Source of the DNA: JBGTSJ01 sp041940305
GTDB lineage: Bacteria > Planctomycetota > Planctomycetia > Planctomycetales > Planctomycetaceae
Reading direction: 5' to 3'
Assembly: GCA_041940305.1 (NCBI GenBank)
Contig: JBGTSJ010000020.1
Span: forward strand, 1-64,000
DNA length: 64,000 bases
Shown: in pieces, positions 17,541-25,275 of the stretch
How the letters are laid out: each line of letters begins with the position of its first letter
How positions within the stretch are numbered: position 1 is the first letter of the stretch
Made by a program: the position numbers and the translations under genes
The notes under the pieces: generated by a model
What the model was told of the DNA's origin: nothing
Database searches by the model: none
What the model saw: the letters and a program-made list of their open reading frames with translations, nothing else

Positions 17541-18467
17541 CTACTCCAGGGGCAGCGATTCCTGACTGTCGCGGCTGGCGGCTGCCTGGTACGTCGGGAA
17601 GTTGATGTTCTCCGAAATGAAACGAACGGAACCGTCTCCCAGCAGAAAGTGGCACCCGCCCTCGTGCTGGCTGCCGAACCGGACGTCATTAAACCAGTGA
17701 ACCGGCGACGCGGTCTGGTACCCGGAGTATCCGATCGGCCATGCGACGTTCTTGCAGGCATACATGGCTGCATTGGCCGCGGACCCGCTCGCGCCCTGGA
17801 CCCACGGACGCCAGCTGATCGCGAACGATGAGTCTGGGTTCTTCTCTGAAGAAATCTCTCCCATCATGAAGGTATTGGAAAGACCGTCAGTGCAGTCGCG
17901 GAAGTTGAAGCTCAAATTGCGCGTCAGCAGTCCGTTGGTCGCGAAGCCGCCATGCGTCGTCGCTGTCGTAATGAAGGGATACGTGCCGGTCAGAGGCGCC
18001 GGCTTCGGTCCTTTCGCCCCGGCGACGCCGTAGTAGTGGACCCCCCAGTGACCGGCGACGTTGGACTCTCTGTCCGGAGTGCGTGAACTGGGGCAGAAGT
18101 GCAGCGGCGTTGTCTCCGTATTCTGTGCCAGATTTGGTGCGACGCTGTAGTGCACGCTCGAGTTGAACTGATTGTAGAGCGGCGCCTGGTCAATATACGG
18201 CAACAGCAGGACATGAAAGCTGAAGTCGTTCGCCGGAGTCGCTGTCGCATTGAGCCCCATACATCCGTAGGGAAGCCGACGGAACGTGTCATGGTAGTTG
18301 TGCAGCGCCAAGCCCCACTGCTTGAGGATGTTCTTGCACTCGGTGCGACGGGCGGCCTCCCGCGCCTGCTGCACGGCCGGCAGCAGGAGAGCGATCAGGA
18401 TGGCGATGATCGCGATCACGACCAGCAGCTCAATCAACGTGAATCCTCGGCGTCGGGAACGGAGCAT
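17541..18467 (-). CDS. DUF1559 domain protein with type IV pilin-like N-terminus
   Basis: 308 residues. It starts MLRSRRRGFTLIELLVVIAI (prepilin cleavage site and hydrophobic helix), then LLPAVQQAREAARRTECKN and LHNYHDTF. The C-terminal H-X9-DG element reads HEGGCHFLLGDGSVRFISEN. Family members are exported pseudopilin-like proteins of unknown function. It belongs to a two-pair array: lipoprotein gene downstream here, and another DUF1559/lipoprotein pair upstream. Confidence 0.9.
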   Translation of the reverse strand: MLRSRRRGFTLIELLVVIAIIAILIALLLPAVQQAREAARRTECKNILKQWGLALHNYHDTFRRLPYGCMGLNATATPANDFSFHVLLLPYIDQAPLYNQFNSSVHYSVAPNLAQNTETTPLHFCPSSRTPDRESNVAGHWGVHYYGVAGAKGPKPAPLTGTYPFITTATTHGGFATNGLLTRNLSFNFRDCTDGLSNTFMMGEISSEKNPDSSFAISWRPWVQGASGSAANAAMYACKNVAWPIGYSGYQTASPVHWFNDVRFGSQHEGGCHFLLGDGSVRFISENINFPTYQAAASRDSQESLPLE

Positions 18468-18578
18468 TGGAGACCTCCAGGATTTGAGACGGGAATGGGA
18501 CTGCCGTCAGAGCGGCAACGATGAAAGGAACGCGGATATAACGTCACCGACCCTGCGGGATTGCGATATCTCCTCCCG

Positions 18579-19103
18579 TCACGGTTCGTCGAACGCGGGC
18601 TGCGCGCCCGGCCGTTCGATCTCAGGCGGACCATCGGACGTCAACTCCAGCACCGGCGGCTCGAGTCCGGAGGCCGTGACTTCGATCTCAAGCCCGGACG
18701 TATCCGGAGAGGCCAGCTTGCGCGGCGTGATCCAGCGATACTGAACCGGGGCGTCGGCCGACTCCCAGTTGAAGTCCTCCGGCACCTCCCCGATCATCTC
18801 CCGCTTCTGTACGGCGACGCGGTACTTTCCGATCGGCACACCGTCATCGGGGACATAAGTCGTCAATCGGAACTCTCCCTGGGCGTTCGTCTCTCCGCGC
18901 GAGGGCCGCTGGTATTCCTTGTCCTCACCCGTCGCAAGCGGCTCGAATGAGACCAACGCCCCCTCCAGCGGTTCTCCGTTCAGCGTGACGGTGCCGGTCA
19001 CTTCGACCAAATCAGGCCGGCCGTCTCCGCCACAGCCGGCGAGCGGGCACAGGACGATCAGAAAAAGTGCGGAGCGGCTGATTCGAGGCAATGCACTGGA
19101 CAC
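18579..19103 (-). CDS. small lipoprotein paired with DUF1559 gene
   Basis: 174 residues with the lipobox CPLAGCGGDG (Cys ~24). The beta-sandwich repeat reads VEVTGTVTLNGEPLEGALVS and GKYRVAVQKRE, the same fold as the other two lipoproteins of this window, with an acidic Pro/Glu-rich C-terminus. It begins only 5 bp after the stop of the DUF1559 gene, so the two are surely co-transcribed. Confidence 0.85.
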   Translation of the reverse strand: MSSALPRISRSALFLIVLCPLAGCGGDGRPDLVEVTGTVTLNGEPLEGALVSFEPLATGEDKEYQRPSRGETNAQGEFRLTTYVPDDGVPIGKYRVAVQKREMIGEVPEDFNWESADAPVQYRWITPRKLASPDTSGLEIEVTASGLEPPVLELTSDGPPEIERPGAQPAFDEP

Positions 19104-19108
19104 GCGGA

Positions 19109-20080
19109 TCAGAACTCCCCGAGCGGGTTCTTGTCGTTGATCTGGAACAGGTTCTGATAGGTGTAGTTGCCGGTGTCGTTTCCCAGAACCGGATTGCTCT
19201 GGATGTTCTCGCTGATGAAACGCACGGACCCGTCGCAGAGGAGGAAATGGCAGCCCCCCTCGTGGGCGCTGGCCGCGGCCGCTCGAGTGGCGATCGAGGG
19301 ATTGTTCTCGATAAAGCAGTTCGTGGTCGCATCGTGACTCCCGTCAAACGGCGTGTTCATCGGCGCTTGCGCGGCGACGATCGGAATCGGGTAGGCGCAG
19401 TAGCGGACGGTCCCCCACACGGCCCCGATCGAGACAAACGGACTCCTCATCAGCGCCTTCTCGCCGACCAGGATTGTCGCCGAGGTTCCGTCGGTGATGT
19501 CACTAATGGACTTGGCAACCTTCCGCCGCTCCAGGTTGGAACCGTTCAAAGCATCAATGGGGGGAGCGAGCTGATTATTGATCCCATACATCAGCGTGCC
19601 CATCTTCTTTTGATACTGATTCACGTTGTCGCCCGCGGCGGACGGACAAAAGTAAGGCGGAATGACGGTCAGAAACAGTGCTTCACGGCTGCCGGCTGCG
19701 GCAGTCGTGTAGTCGTGCGTATTCGTGAGATTCCGCGGAATGACATTGCCGGCCCCGACCTGCAACTGGTTGAACAGCGGCGCCTGATCGATCTGCGGAA
19801 GGATCATTGACGCCCAGCACCAGCCCCCCTCAACATTCATGTTCGTATTCGTCGCCGGAGGATTGCCAGCCGTGCCGCGGGGCGGAAACAGCCGGAAGAC
19901 GTCGTGGTAATTGTGCAGAGCCAGTCCGATCTGCTTGAGGTGGTTCTTGCATTCGGTCCGCCTCGCCGCCTCGCGCGCCTGCTGGACGGCGGGCAGCAGC
20001 AGGGCGATCAGGATCGCGATGATCGCGATCACGACCAGCAGCTCAATCAGCGTAAAGCCGCGACGAATGGGGGTACGCAT
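19109..20080 (-). CDS. DUF1559 domain protein with type IV pilin-like N-terminus
   Basis: 323 residues from ATG 20080 (MRTPIRRGFTLIELLVVIAI), preferred over an in-frame ATG 18 codons earlier because ggagcaggca lies just upstream. It has the full DUF1559 pattern: QQAREAARRTECKNHLKQIG, LHNYHDVFRLFPPRG and the C-terminal HEGGCHFLLCDGSVRFISEN. The near identity of this C-terminal block with the neighbouring DUF1559 protein suggests local duplication. First gene of a two-gene unit with the lipoprotein at 18579. Confidence 0.9.
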   Translation of the reverse strand: MRTPIRRGFTLIELLVVIAIIAILIALLLPAVQQAREAARRTECKNHLKQIGLALHNYHDVFRLFPPRGTAGNPPATNTNMNVEGGWCWASMILPQIDQAPLFNQLQVGAGNVIPRNLTNTHDYTTAAAGSREALFLTVIPPYFCPSAAGDNVNQYQKKMGTLMYGINNQLAPPIDALNGSNLERRKVAKSISDITDGTSATILVGEKALMRSPFVSIGAVWGTVRYCAYPIPIVAAQAPMNTPFDGSHDATTNCFIENNPSIATRAAAASAHEGGCHFLLCDGSVRFISENIQSNPVLGNDTGNYTYQNLFQINDKNPLGEF

Positions 20081-20715
20081 TGCCTGCTCCGGGAATGAAC
20101 CAGAAAACCGATTGAAGGGATTGGGCGTTCGCACGGCCGATCACTGTACCTCTGCGATCGGAAAGCTCAGTACGCAACGTTACGTCCCGCACGGCGGATT
20201 CCGACCGGTGCGAGACGTCTATGGCCCGAAAGACAGGAAGCGTGAGAAGAAGCAGACCCGACGTCGCAAGAACGCGATTCGACGAGTCGATAAAGTCTAA
20301 ACGGGTCGACGAACCCACGCAAGCAAATCGGGGAGCGGATCGACTCGACCGGGGCGGACGGGGCGTGAGTGTTCGGCGGTCGTGGAGGTAAGAAATACCC
20401 GAGCAGTCTGATTGGGGTGCGTTTCCCGCATTCGAGACCGGGAGCCCCATAGACCCAGGGAGGGTAGCTCGTGCAGATCAAGGCGCACGGCGCTGCGGAA
20501 CATGCCGCCAGCGGCAAACGGACCGCCACCAGAGGCACGCCGGTGCAACTCGGCGATGTCGTTTGCCGCGAACAGCGGGGTGGGACGTTCAAGCGGCACG
20601 GTGGGGCGGGCCGCGTAACGTCCGTCTTAAACCGATCTCTTAAGGATTCGCTGATCGCGATCCACGCCCCGTCGACGATTCGCCGGCACAACGTCGTTGA
20701 ACAGCGCAGGCATCG
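20081..20715. other. gene-free stretch
   Basis: 635 bp between a divergently leaving DUF1559 gene and the stop of a DUF1501 gene. The longest frame (174 codons, minus strand, 20167-20691) is rich in Arg, Pro, Cys and Ser and has no signal or family resemblance. No repeat noticed. Confidence 0.4.
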
Positions 20716-22038
20716 TCAGGACAGGATGTCGGCGATCGGCTGACCTTCGGCGATCTTGAAGGGGCGCCCGATGTCGGAGATGTTCTGCCGCGAGGGGTCG
20801 ATTCCGGCGGCAGCGCAGAATGTCGCCAGCAGGTCGCCGGTGCCGGTTTCGCCGTCGACGACCATCTGGCCGTCGTTGGAGGTGCGGCCGTGGGCCTGTC
20901 CGCCGCGGATGCCGCCGCCGGCGAGCACGGCCGACCAGGCGTCGGGGAAGTGGTCGCGGCCGGCGCCGCCGTTGATCTGCGGGGTGCGGCCGAATTCGCC
21001 CATCCACAGGATGGTGGTCGTATCGAGCAGGCCGCGGTCATCGAGGTCTTCCATCAACGACGCCCAGCCGGCGTCGAGCTCGGCCGAGAGCTGCTGGACG
21101 GTGGTGAAGTTGTCGTTGTGCGTGTCCCAGCGGCCGAACTCGCCGAGGTTGACCTCGATGAAGGGGACGCCCTGCTCGACGAGTCTGCGCGCGAGCAGGC
21201 AGCCCTGGCCAAAGGAGCCCGCGCCGTACCTGTCGCGGACTTCGGCAGGCTCGGTGGAGAGGTCGAACACCTTGCCGGCGTCGCTGCTCATGAGCCGCAG
21301 GGCCCGCTCCAGCGTGGAGTTGTGCGCCAGTGAGGGACCGATGGTGCGGCCGGAGAGCATCCGGTCCTGCAGGGATTCGAGGAGCGTCAGCCTTGCGCTG
21401 ACGCTGCGCGGAGACACCGACGGGGGCGCGACGAGGTTGTCGACGCCGAGTTCGGTGTAGTTCGAGACCACCAACTGCGGGTCGCGCGACTTGACGACCA
21501 GCGACGCGTAGCTCGGGCCTAGGAACCCGGACTCAAAGGCGGTGGGCTCGGAATCGACGGACGGATTGACGCTGACGAAGTTGGGGAAGTCGATGTCGTC
21601 CTGTCCGATGGCCTTCGAGACCAGCGAACCGAGCGTCGGGTAGCGCACGACGCCTTCGGGACTGCGGCCGGTGTGCATGAGGTAGGTGCCCCGTCCGTGG
21701 TCTCCTTCACGCGTGCTGAGGCCGCGGACGGCGCACAGGCGATCGCCGAGCTGGGCGAGGCGCGGCAGGTGTTCGCTGATCCGCAGTTCCGGCGAGGCCG
21801 TGGCGATCTCCCTGAAGGGTCCGCCGTTGGCGTGGCCGGGCTTGAGGTCGAACGTATCGATCGTTGACGGGCCGCCGGTCATCCACAACAGGACGCAGCT
21901 GCGGCGCGGCTGCTGTTCGGCCGCGGCGAGAGCGGGGAGCCAGCGGCTCATGCTCAGCCCGGCAAGACTGGCCGTCATGCCCTTGAGGAAGCGGCGGCGG
22001 GAACCAAGTCGGTGCAACGGGAATCGATCGCGTGACAT
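20716..22038 (-). CDS. DUF1501 family secreted protein (Tat-exported)
   Basis: 440 residues. The N-terminus carries a twin-arginine signal (SRRRFLKGMTASLAGLSM). The body has the DUF1501 (sulfatase-fold related) landmarks LLWMTGGPSTIDTFDLKPG, HGRGTYLMHTGRSP, GRWDTHNDNF, LWMGEFGRTPQINGGAGRDH and WSAVLAGGGI. DUF1501 proteins nearly always accompany DUF1549/DUF1553 cytochrome-like proteins in planctomycetes, as here (108 bp after that gene). Function unknown; a periplasmic role in polymer processing is often proposed. Last gene of the BlaI-headed run. Confidence 0.9.
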   Translation of the reverse strand: MSRDRFPLHRLGSRRRFLKGMTASLAGLSMSRWLPALAAAEQQPRRSCVLLWMTGGPSTIDTFDLKPGHANGGPFREIATASPELRISEHLPRLAQLGDRLCAVRGLSTREGDHGRGTYLMHTGRSPEGVVRYPTLGSLVSKAIGQDDIDFPNFVSVNPSVDSEPTAFESGFLGPSYASLVVKSRDPQLVVSNYTELGVDNLVAPPSVSPRSVSARLTLLESLQDRMLSGRTIGPSLAHNSTLERALRLMSSDAGKVFDLSTEPAEVRDRYGAGSFGQGCLLARRLVEQGVPFIEVNLGEFGRWDTHNDNFTTVQQLSAELDAGWASLMEDLDDRGLLDTTTILWMGEFGRTPQINGGAGRDHFPDAWSAVLAGGGIRGGQAHGRTSNDGQMVVDGETGTGDLLATFCAAAGIDPSRQNISDIGRPFKIAEGQPIADILS

Positions 22039-22146
22039 GAGGATTCTCCGAAAGGTCGTTGTGTCGGTGCAGGGCGCTCGCTCCGTGAGTGCCTGTCGTG
22101 CAGTATCGAACGCCCTGTAACGCGTCTCGCGGAGCGAGACGCCTAC

Positions 22147-23787
22147 TCAGTGATTCAGGATGAACTCGCTGGAGTTGAGCAGCGCCCACAGGGTGTCGCT
22201 GAGGGCCTGGGCCTGGTCGTTGCTTCGCTTCAGCCATTCCAGGGTGCCCTGCAGTTCGCCGGGTTCAGGCGGACGGGAGAGCGTGGCGAGGAACAGCACT
22301 TCGATCCGCTCCTCGCTGGAGAGGAACGGATTGTCGACCAGGGCCGCCACGCGATCGCTCTGCTGGGGATCGGTGAGGCCGGTGACGAGCGGGCCGTTGA
22401 GCAGCGTGAGCGCCTGCGGGATGCCTCCCTGGAACTCGGTCGCCTGCCGCGTGGGGGCTTCGACCTCGGTCACGAACGCGATCCGCTCGGCATACACGTT
22501 CGACGCCGCGCGGTCGGCCGGATCGCGCCGGCCAGCGGCCTGAATCAGGCATTCGTAGACCTGCCGCGCCGACAGACTGCGGACCGGCATCGACGTGTAG
22601 GTCACGAGCGGCGAATTGTCCCCGGCGGCCGGGACGCTCGACAGTTGATACAGATCGGTGGCGGCGACGATGCGGAACGTCCGCTGCAGGTTGTAGTCGT
22701 GCGCGATGAAATCGCGGGCGAGCAGGTCCAGCACGGCTTCGTGCGTCGCCGGGTTGTGTGCGCCGAAGTCGTCGACCGGCTGCACCAGCCCGCGGCCGAA
22801 CAGGATCGACCAGACGCGGTTGACTGCCGCGTGGGCGAAGTAGGGGTTCTCGTCGGCCGTCATCCAGCGGGCCAGCACCGAGCGGCGCGGTTCGCCGGCG
22901 GTGAGTTCGACCTGTGCGCCGTCCAGCAGGGCGGGGGCGACCGTCTGCGTTGTCTTGGGGATCTGCACTTCGCCGGAAGGGCCGTCATCGAGCGCGGCCG
23001 ATCCGTACATGTCGCCGGGTCCGCGGGTGCGCGCGAAGAACGCTGCGAGTCCCCAGAAGTCGGCCTGCTTCCAGTCGGTGAAGGGATGATCGTGGCATTC
23101 GGCGCAGCGGATCTGCACGCCGAGGAACGCGCGGGAGGTGCTGGCCGCCAGCTCTGAAGGAGAAGTGTTGAGCGCTGCGTAGTAGGTGACGGGGGGGGAC
23201 TGCCCGAAGCCGCCGCGCGCGAGCAGGATCTCCCGCACCAGTTCGTCATAGGGCTGATTGGTGAGGAAGCGGTCCTGCAGCCAGTTCTCGAAACCGGCCG
23301 CGAGGGAGGGTTCAACGGTCCTCGGCAACAGCACTTCGCGCCACAGGCCGGCCAGGTGCGCCGAGTGCCGGGGTCGCTGCAGCAGTTCATCGATCAGCCG
23401 CTCACGCTTGTCGGGACGCTCGTCGGCCAGGAAGGCCCGGACTTCCCCGACTTCGGGAATGATCCCGGTGAGGTCGAGCGTCACGCGGCGGATGAAAGCG
23501 GCATCACCGGTCCGCTCCGTCGGCGTCACTCCTTGCGCGCGCCACGCCTCCGCGAAGATGGCGTCGATCTGGCGAGTGATGTCGGCTGTCGCGTCATTCG
23601 CCGGCGCCTGCGGCGGATCGTCGGCCGCGAACGCGGATTGCGCTGTGAGCAGCGCGATGCACAACACGCGGGCGCACTGCAATATGCGGCTCGGCTCCCC
23701 ACCCCCGGCCCCTCTCCCCGCACGAAGCGCGGGCGGGTGGGTGAGCTGCGTGGCGGGGAGAGCGCGGAATGACATGATGTGCTTCAT
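22147..23787 (-). CDS. DUF1549/DUF1553 secreted protein (short form without cytochrome domain)
   Basis: 546 residues. DUF1549: DAAFIRRVTLDLTGIIPEVG and GVQIRCAECHDHPFTDWKQ. DUF1553: FAHAAVNRVWSILFGRGLVQ and the C-terminal LSRPPEPGEL and LLNSSEFILNH. There is no N-terminal PSCyt1 heme domain, unlike the 989-residue paralogue near 47-49 kb. The start overlaps the stop of the EF-hand gene (ATGA, 23784-23787). The N-terminus is odd: ~25 residues encoded by a dispersed-repeat-like sequence precede the signal-like ILQCARVLCIALLTAQSAFA, so the true start could be a TTG or GTG nearer that stretch. Confidence 0.88.
   Translation of the reverse strand: MKHIMSFRALPATQLTHPPALRAGRGAGGGEPSRILQCARVLCIALLTAQSAFAADDPPQAPANDATADITRQIDAIFAEAWRAQGVTPTERTGDAAFIRRVTLDLTGIIPEVGEVRAFLADERPDKRERLIDELLQRPRHSAHLAGLWREVLLPRTVEPSLAAGFENWLQDRFLTNQPYDELVREILLARGGFGQSPPVTYYAALNTSPSELAASTSRAFLGVQIRCAECHDHPFTDWKQADFWGLAAFFARTRGPGDMYGSAALDDGPSGEVQIPKTTQTVAPALLDGAQVELTAGEPRRSVLARWMTADENPYFAHAAVNRVWSILFGRGLVQPVDDFGAHNPATHEAVLDLLARDFIAHDYNLQRTFRIVAATDLYQLSSVPAAGDNSPLVTYTSMPVRSLSARQVYECLIQAAGRRDPADRAASNVYAERIAFVTEVEAPTRQATEFQGGIPQALTLLNGPLVTGLTDPQQSDRVAALVDNPFLSSEERIEVLFLATLSRPPEPGELQGTLEWLKRSNDQAQALSDTLWALLNSSEFILNH
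23693..23762. repeat. GC-rich palindromic dispersed-repeat-like element inside a coding start
   Basis: The sequence reads ccccggcccctctccccgc, a gcgcgggcgggtgggtgagc core, then ggcggggagagcg, giving imperfectly self-complementary arms. Read in the gene it becomes LTHPPALRAGRGAGGGEPSR. This composition recalls intergenic repeats common in planctomycete genomes, but it is here in the first 35 codons of a gene. Confidence 0.45.
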
Positions 23788-25271
23788 GGCTGCGCCTCGT
23801 TGGAGGACGATGAATTCAGTTCCTGGTCGGCCGACAGGGCTTCCTGCACGCTGATCCAGCCGTCGCTGTCGAGATCGAGCCGCCGGAACAACTCGACGGA
23901 CCCGACAAATTCGCTGGAGTCGAGATCGCCGTCGCGGTTGCGGTCGGCGCGGAAGAACCAGACGGGTCCGGAGTCGCTGAGTCCGCCGGCGGCGTCAAAG
24001 GGTCCGGACTGAATCAGCACGGCGGCGACGACCGGAATGTTGTCGCGGGTCAGCGTGCCGGAGCCGCCCGAAAGCTCCGCGATCCGATCGGATATCTGCT
24101 GCAGTTCGCGCAGTCCGATCTGGCCGTCGAGGTTGGCGTCGACAACGGCGGTGAGACTGCGGCGCGGCGCGGCGAACACCACGCGCAGCCGCAGCGCCTG
24201 CGTCGCATGCGATGCGGCGACGAATCCGTCAACGCACGCCTCGAACTCGGAACGCTCGAGGTTGCCGTCCCCGTCGGCGTCGCCGACCATGAACAGGGCC
24301 TGCAGCGTGGGCGTCAGCGAGTCCGCCTGTTTCACGATGCCGTTCCCGCGTTCGGCGGCGGCATCATACTGGCGGACCAGATCCTGCCGCAGATCCCGCT
24401 CGCGCTGCAGCACGGGCGGCGTCCAGCGGAAGGTCAGCGACTGCCCGGCCCGGCTCAAGCGCGCGCTGCCGTCGGACAGGGTCTCGACGCTCAGACCGGA
24501 TGCGGTCGCACGATCTGACAGCGTGACCGCCAGCGCGGGGACGGCGCCGCGCGCCGGTTCTGACTGAAGCACCAGGGTGAGCGCGCCGTCGGGTGCATCG
24601 GTGAGGCTGCGGGACACAGTGACGTTAATCGCTTCGTGCCCGAGCGCGTGGGCCGACGGTGAAGCCACGAACTCCGGGCCGAACAGCGATGCGGACGGCG
24701 GCGTCAGTTCGTCCGCCGTCAGCACGCGGTTCCCGTCGCGGTCTCGGCCGAGCAGTCGCGCCGTATCGGACCACTCCTCGACGGTGAGCTTACGGTCGCG
24801 ATCGGCGTCGAGCATGCCGAACAGGTCACCGTCCTGCCCGCCGCGGCGCTCCTCGGTATCCAGCAGCAGCGGCGGGTCTCCGTAGGTGTTGAGGTAGGAC
24901 GACAGCTCGTTGTAGTCCGCTCCGCCGCTGCGGTCGGCGTCCAGCACGCGGAAGTTGAACGCCACGTGCACTCCCTCGGCCGGCCCGCGGCGCCCCAGCG
25001 CCTCGGGTCGCGGCAGCCGGCGTGCTTCGTCGGCGCTCAGCTGCCCGTCGCCGTTGGAGTCGAGCTGCTGGAACAGCGCGGTCAACTGTCGCTCATGCAA
25101 TGCGGCGAAGTGCTCCGACCAGGGGCGGCCGTCGCAGGTCGCGTCAAGCCGGAGCCGCAACTGCTCGCCGAAACCCTGAATGACCAGGTCCCCCAGGGCG
25201 GAGGGCCCCGCGGCGAATACGGCGCGGGTGCACGCGAGCGCGGCGATGAGGAGCAGCGGTAATTTGCTCAT
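23784..25271 (-). CDS. secreted protein with about eight EF-hand calcium-binding motifs
   Basis: 495 residues from ATG 25271 (MSKLPLLLIAALACTRAVFA, a signal peptide); the frame is open upstream but that part is an out-of-frame reading of the M56 gene. EF-hand loops seen in order: DSNGDGQLSADE, DADRSGGADYNE, DADRDRKLTVEE, DRDGNRVLTADE, DADGDGNLERSE, DANLDGQIGLRE, DRNRDGDLDSSE and DLDSDGWISVQE. They come as four near the N-terminus and four in the last 170 residues, separated by a beta-rich spacer. It starts 4 bp after the M56 gene and overlaps the DUF1549 gene by 4 bases, so it is part of one operon. Calcium-dependent binding to a surface or polymer is the likely role. Confidence 0.88.
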   Translation of the reverse strand: MSKLPLLLIAALACTRAVFAAGPSALGDLVIQGFGEQLRLRLDATCDGRPWSEHFAALHERQLTALFQQLDSNGDGQLSADEARRLPRPEALGRRGPAEGVHVAFNFRVLDADRSGGADYNELSSYLNTYGDPPLLLDTEERRGGQDGDLFGMLDADRDRKLTVEEWSDTARLLGRDRDGNRVLTADELTPPSASLFGPEFVASPSAHALGHEAINVTVSRSLTDAPDGALTLVLQSEPARGAVPALAVTLSDRATASGLSVETLSDGSARLSRAGQSLTFRWTPPVLQRERDLRQDLVRQYDAAAERGNGIVKQADSLTPTLQALFMVGDADGDGNLERSEFEACVDGFVAASHATQALRLRVVFAAPRRSLTAVVDANLDGQIGLRELQQISDRIAELSGGSGTLTRDNIPVVAAVLIQSGPFDAAGGLSDSGPVWFFRADRNRDGDLDSSEFVGSVELFRRLDLDSDGWISVQEALSADQELNSSSSNEAQP

Positions 25272-25275
25272 AGGA

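Noticed and set aside
20167..20691. 174-codon minus-strand frame in the 20.1-20.7 kb gap
   Set aside because: Cys/Pro/Arg/Ser-rich, no ribosome site, no family likeness; kept as gene-free.
24050..24232. Possible CRISPR-like repetition in the EF-hand gene
   Set aside because: The periodicity is that of EF-hand coding repeats with diverged DNA, not identical repeats with unique spacers; no cas gene is present.
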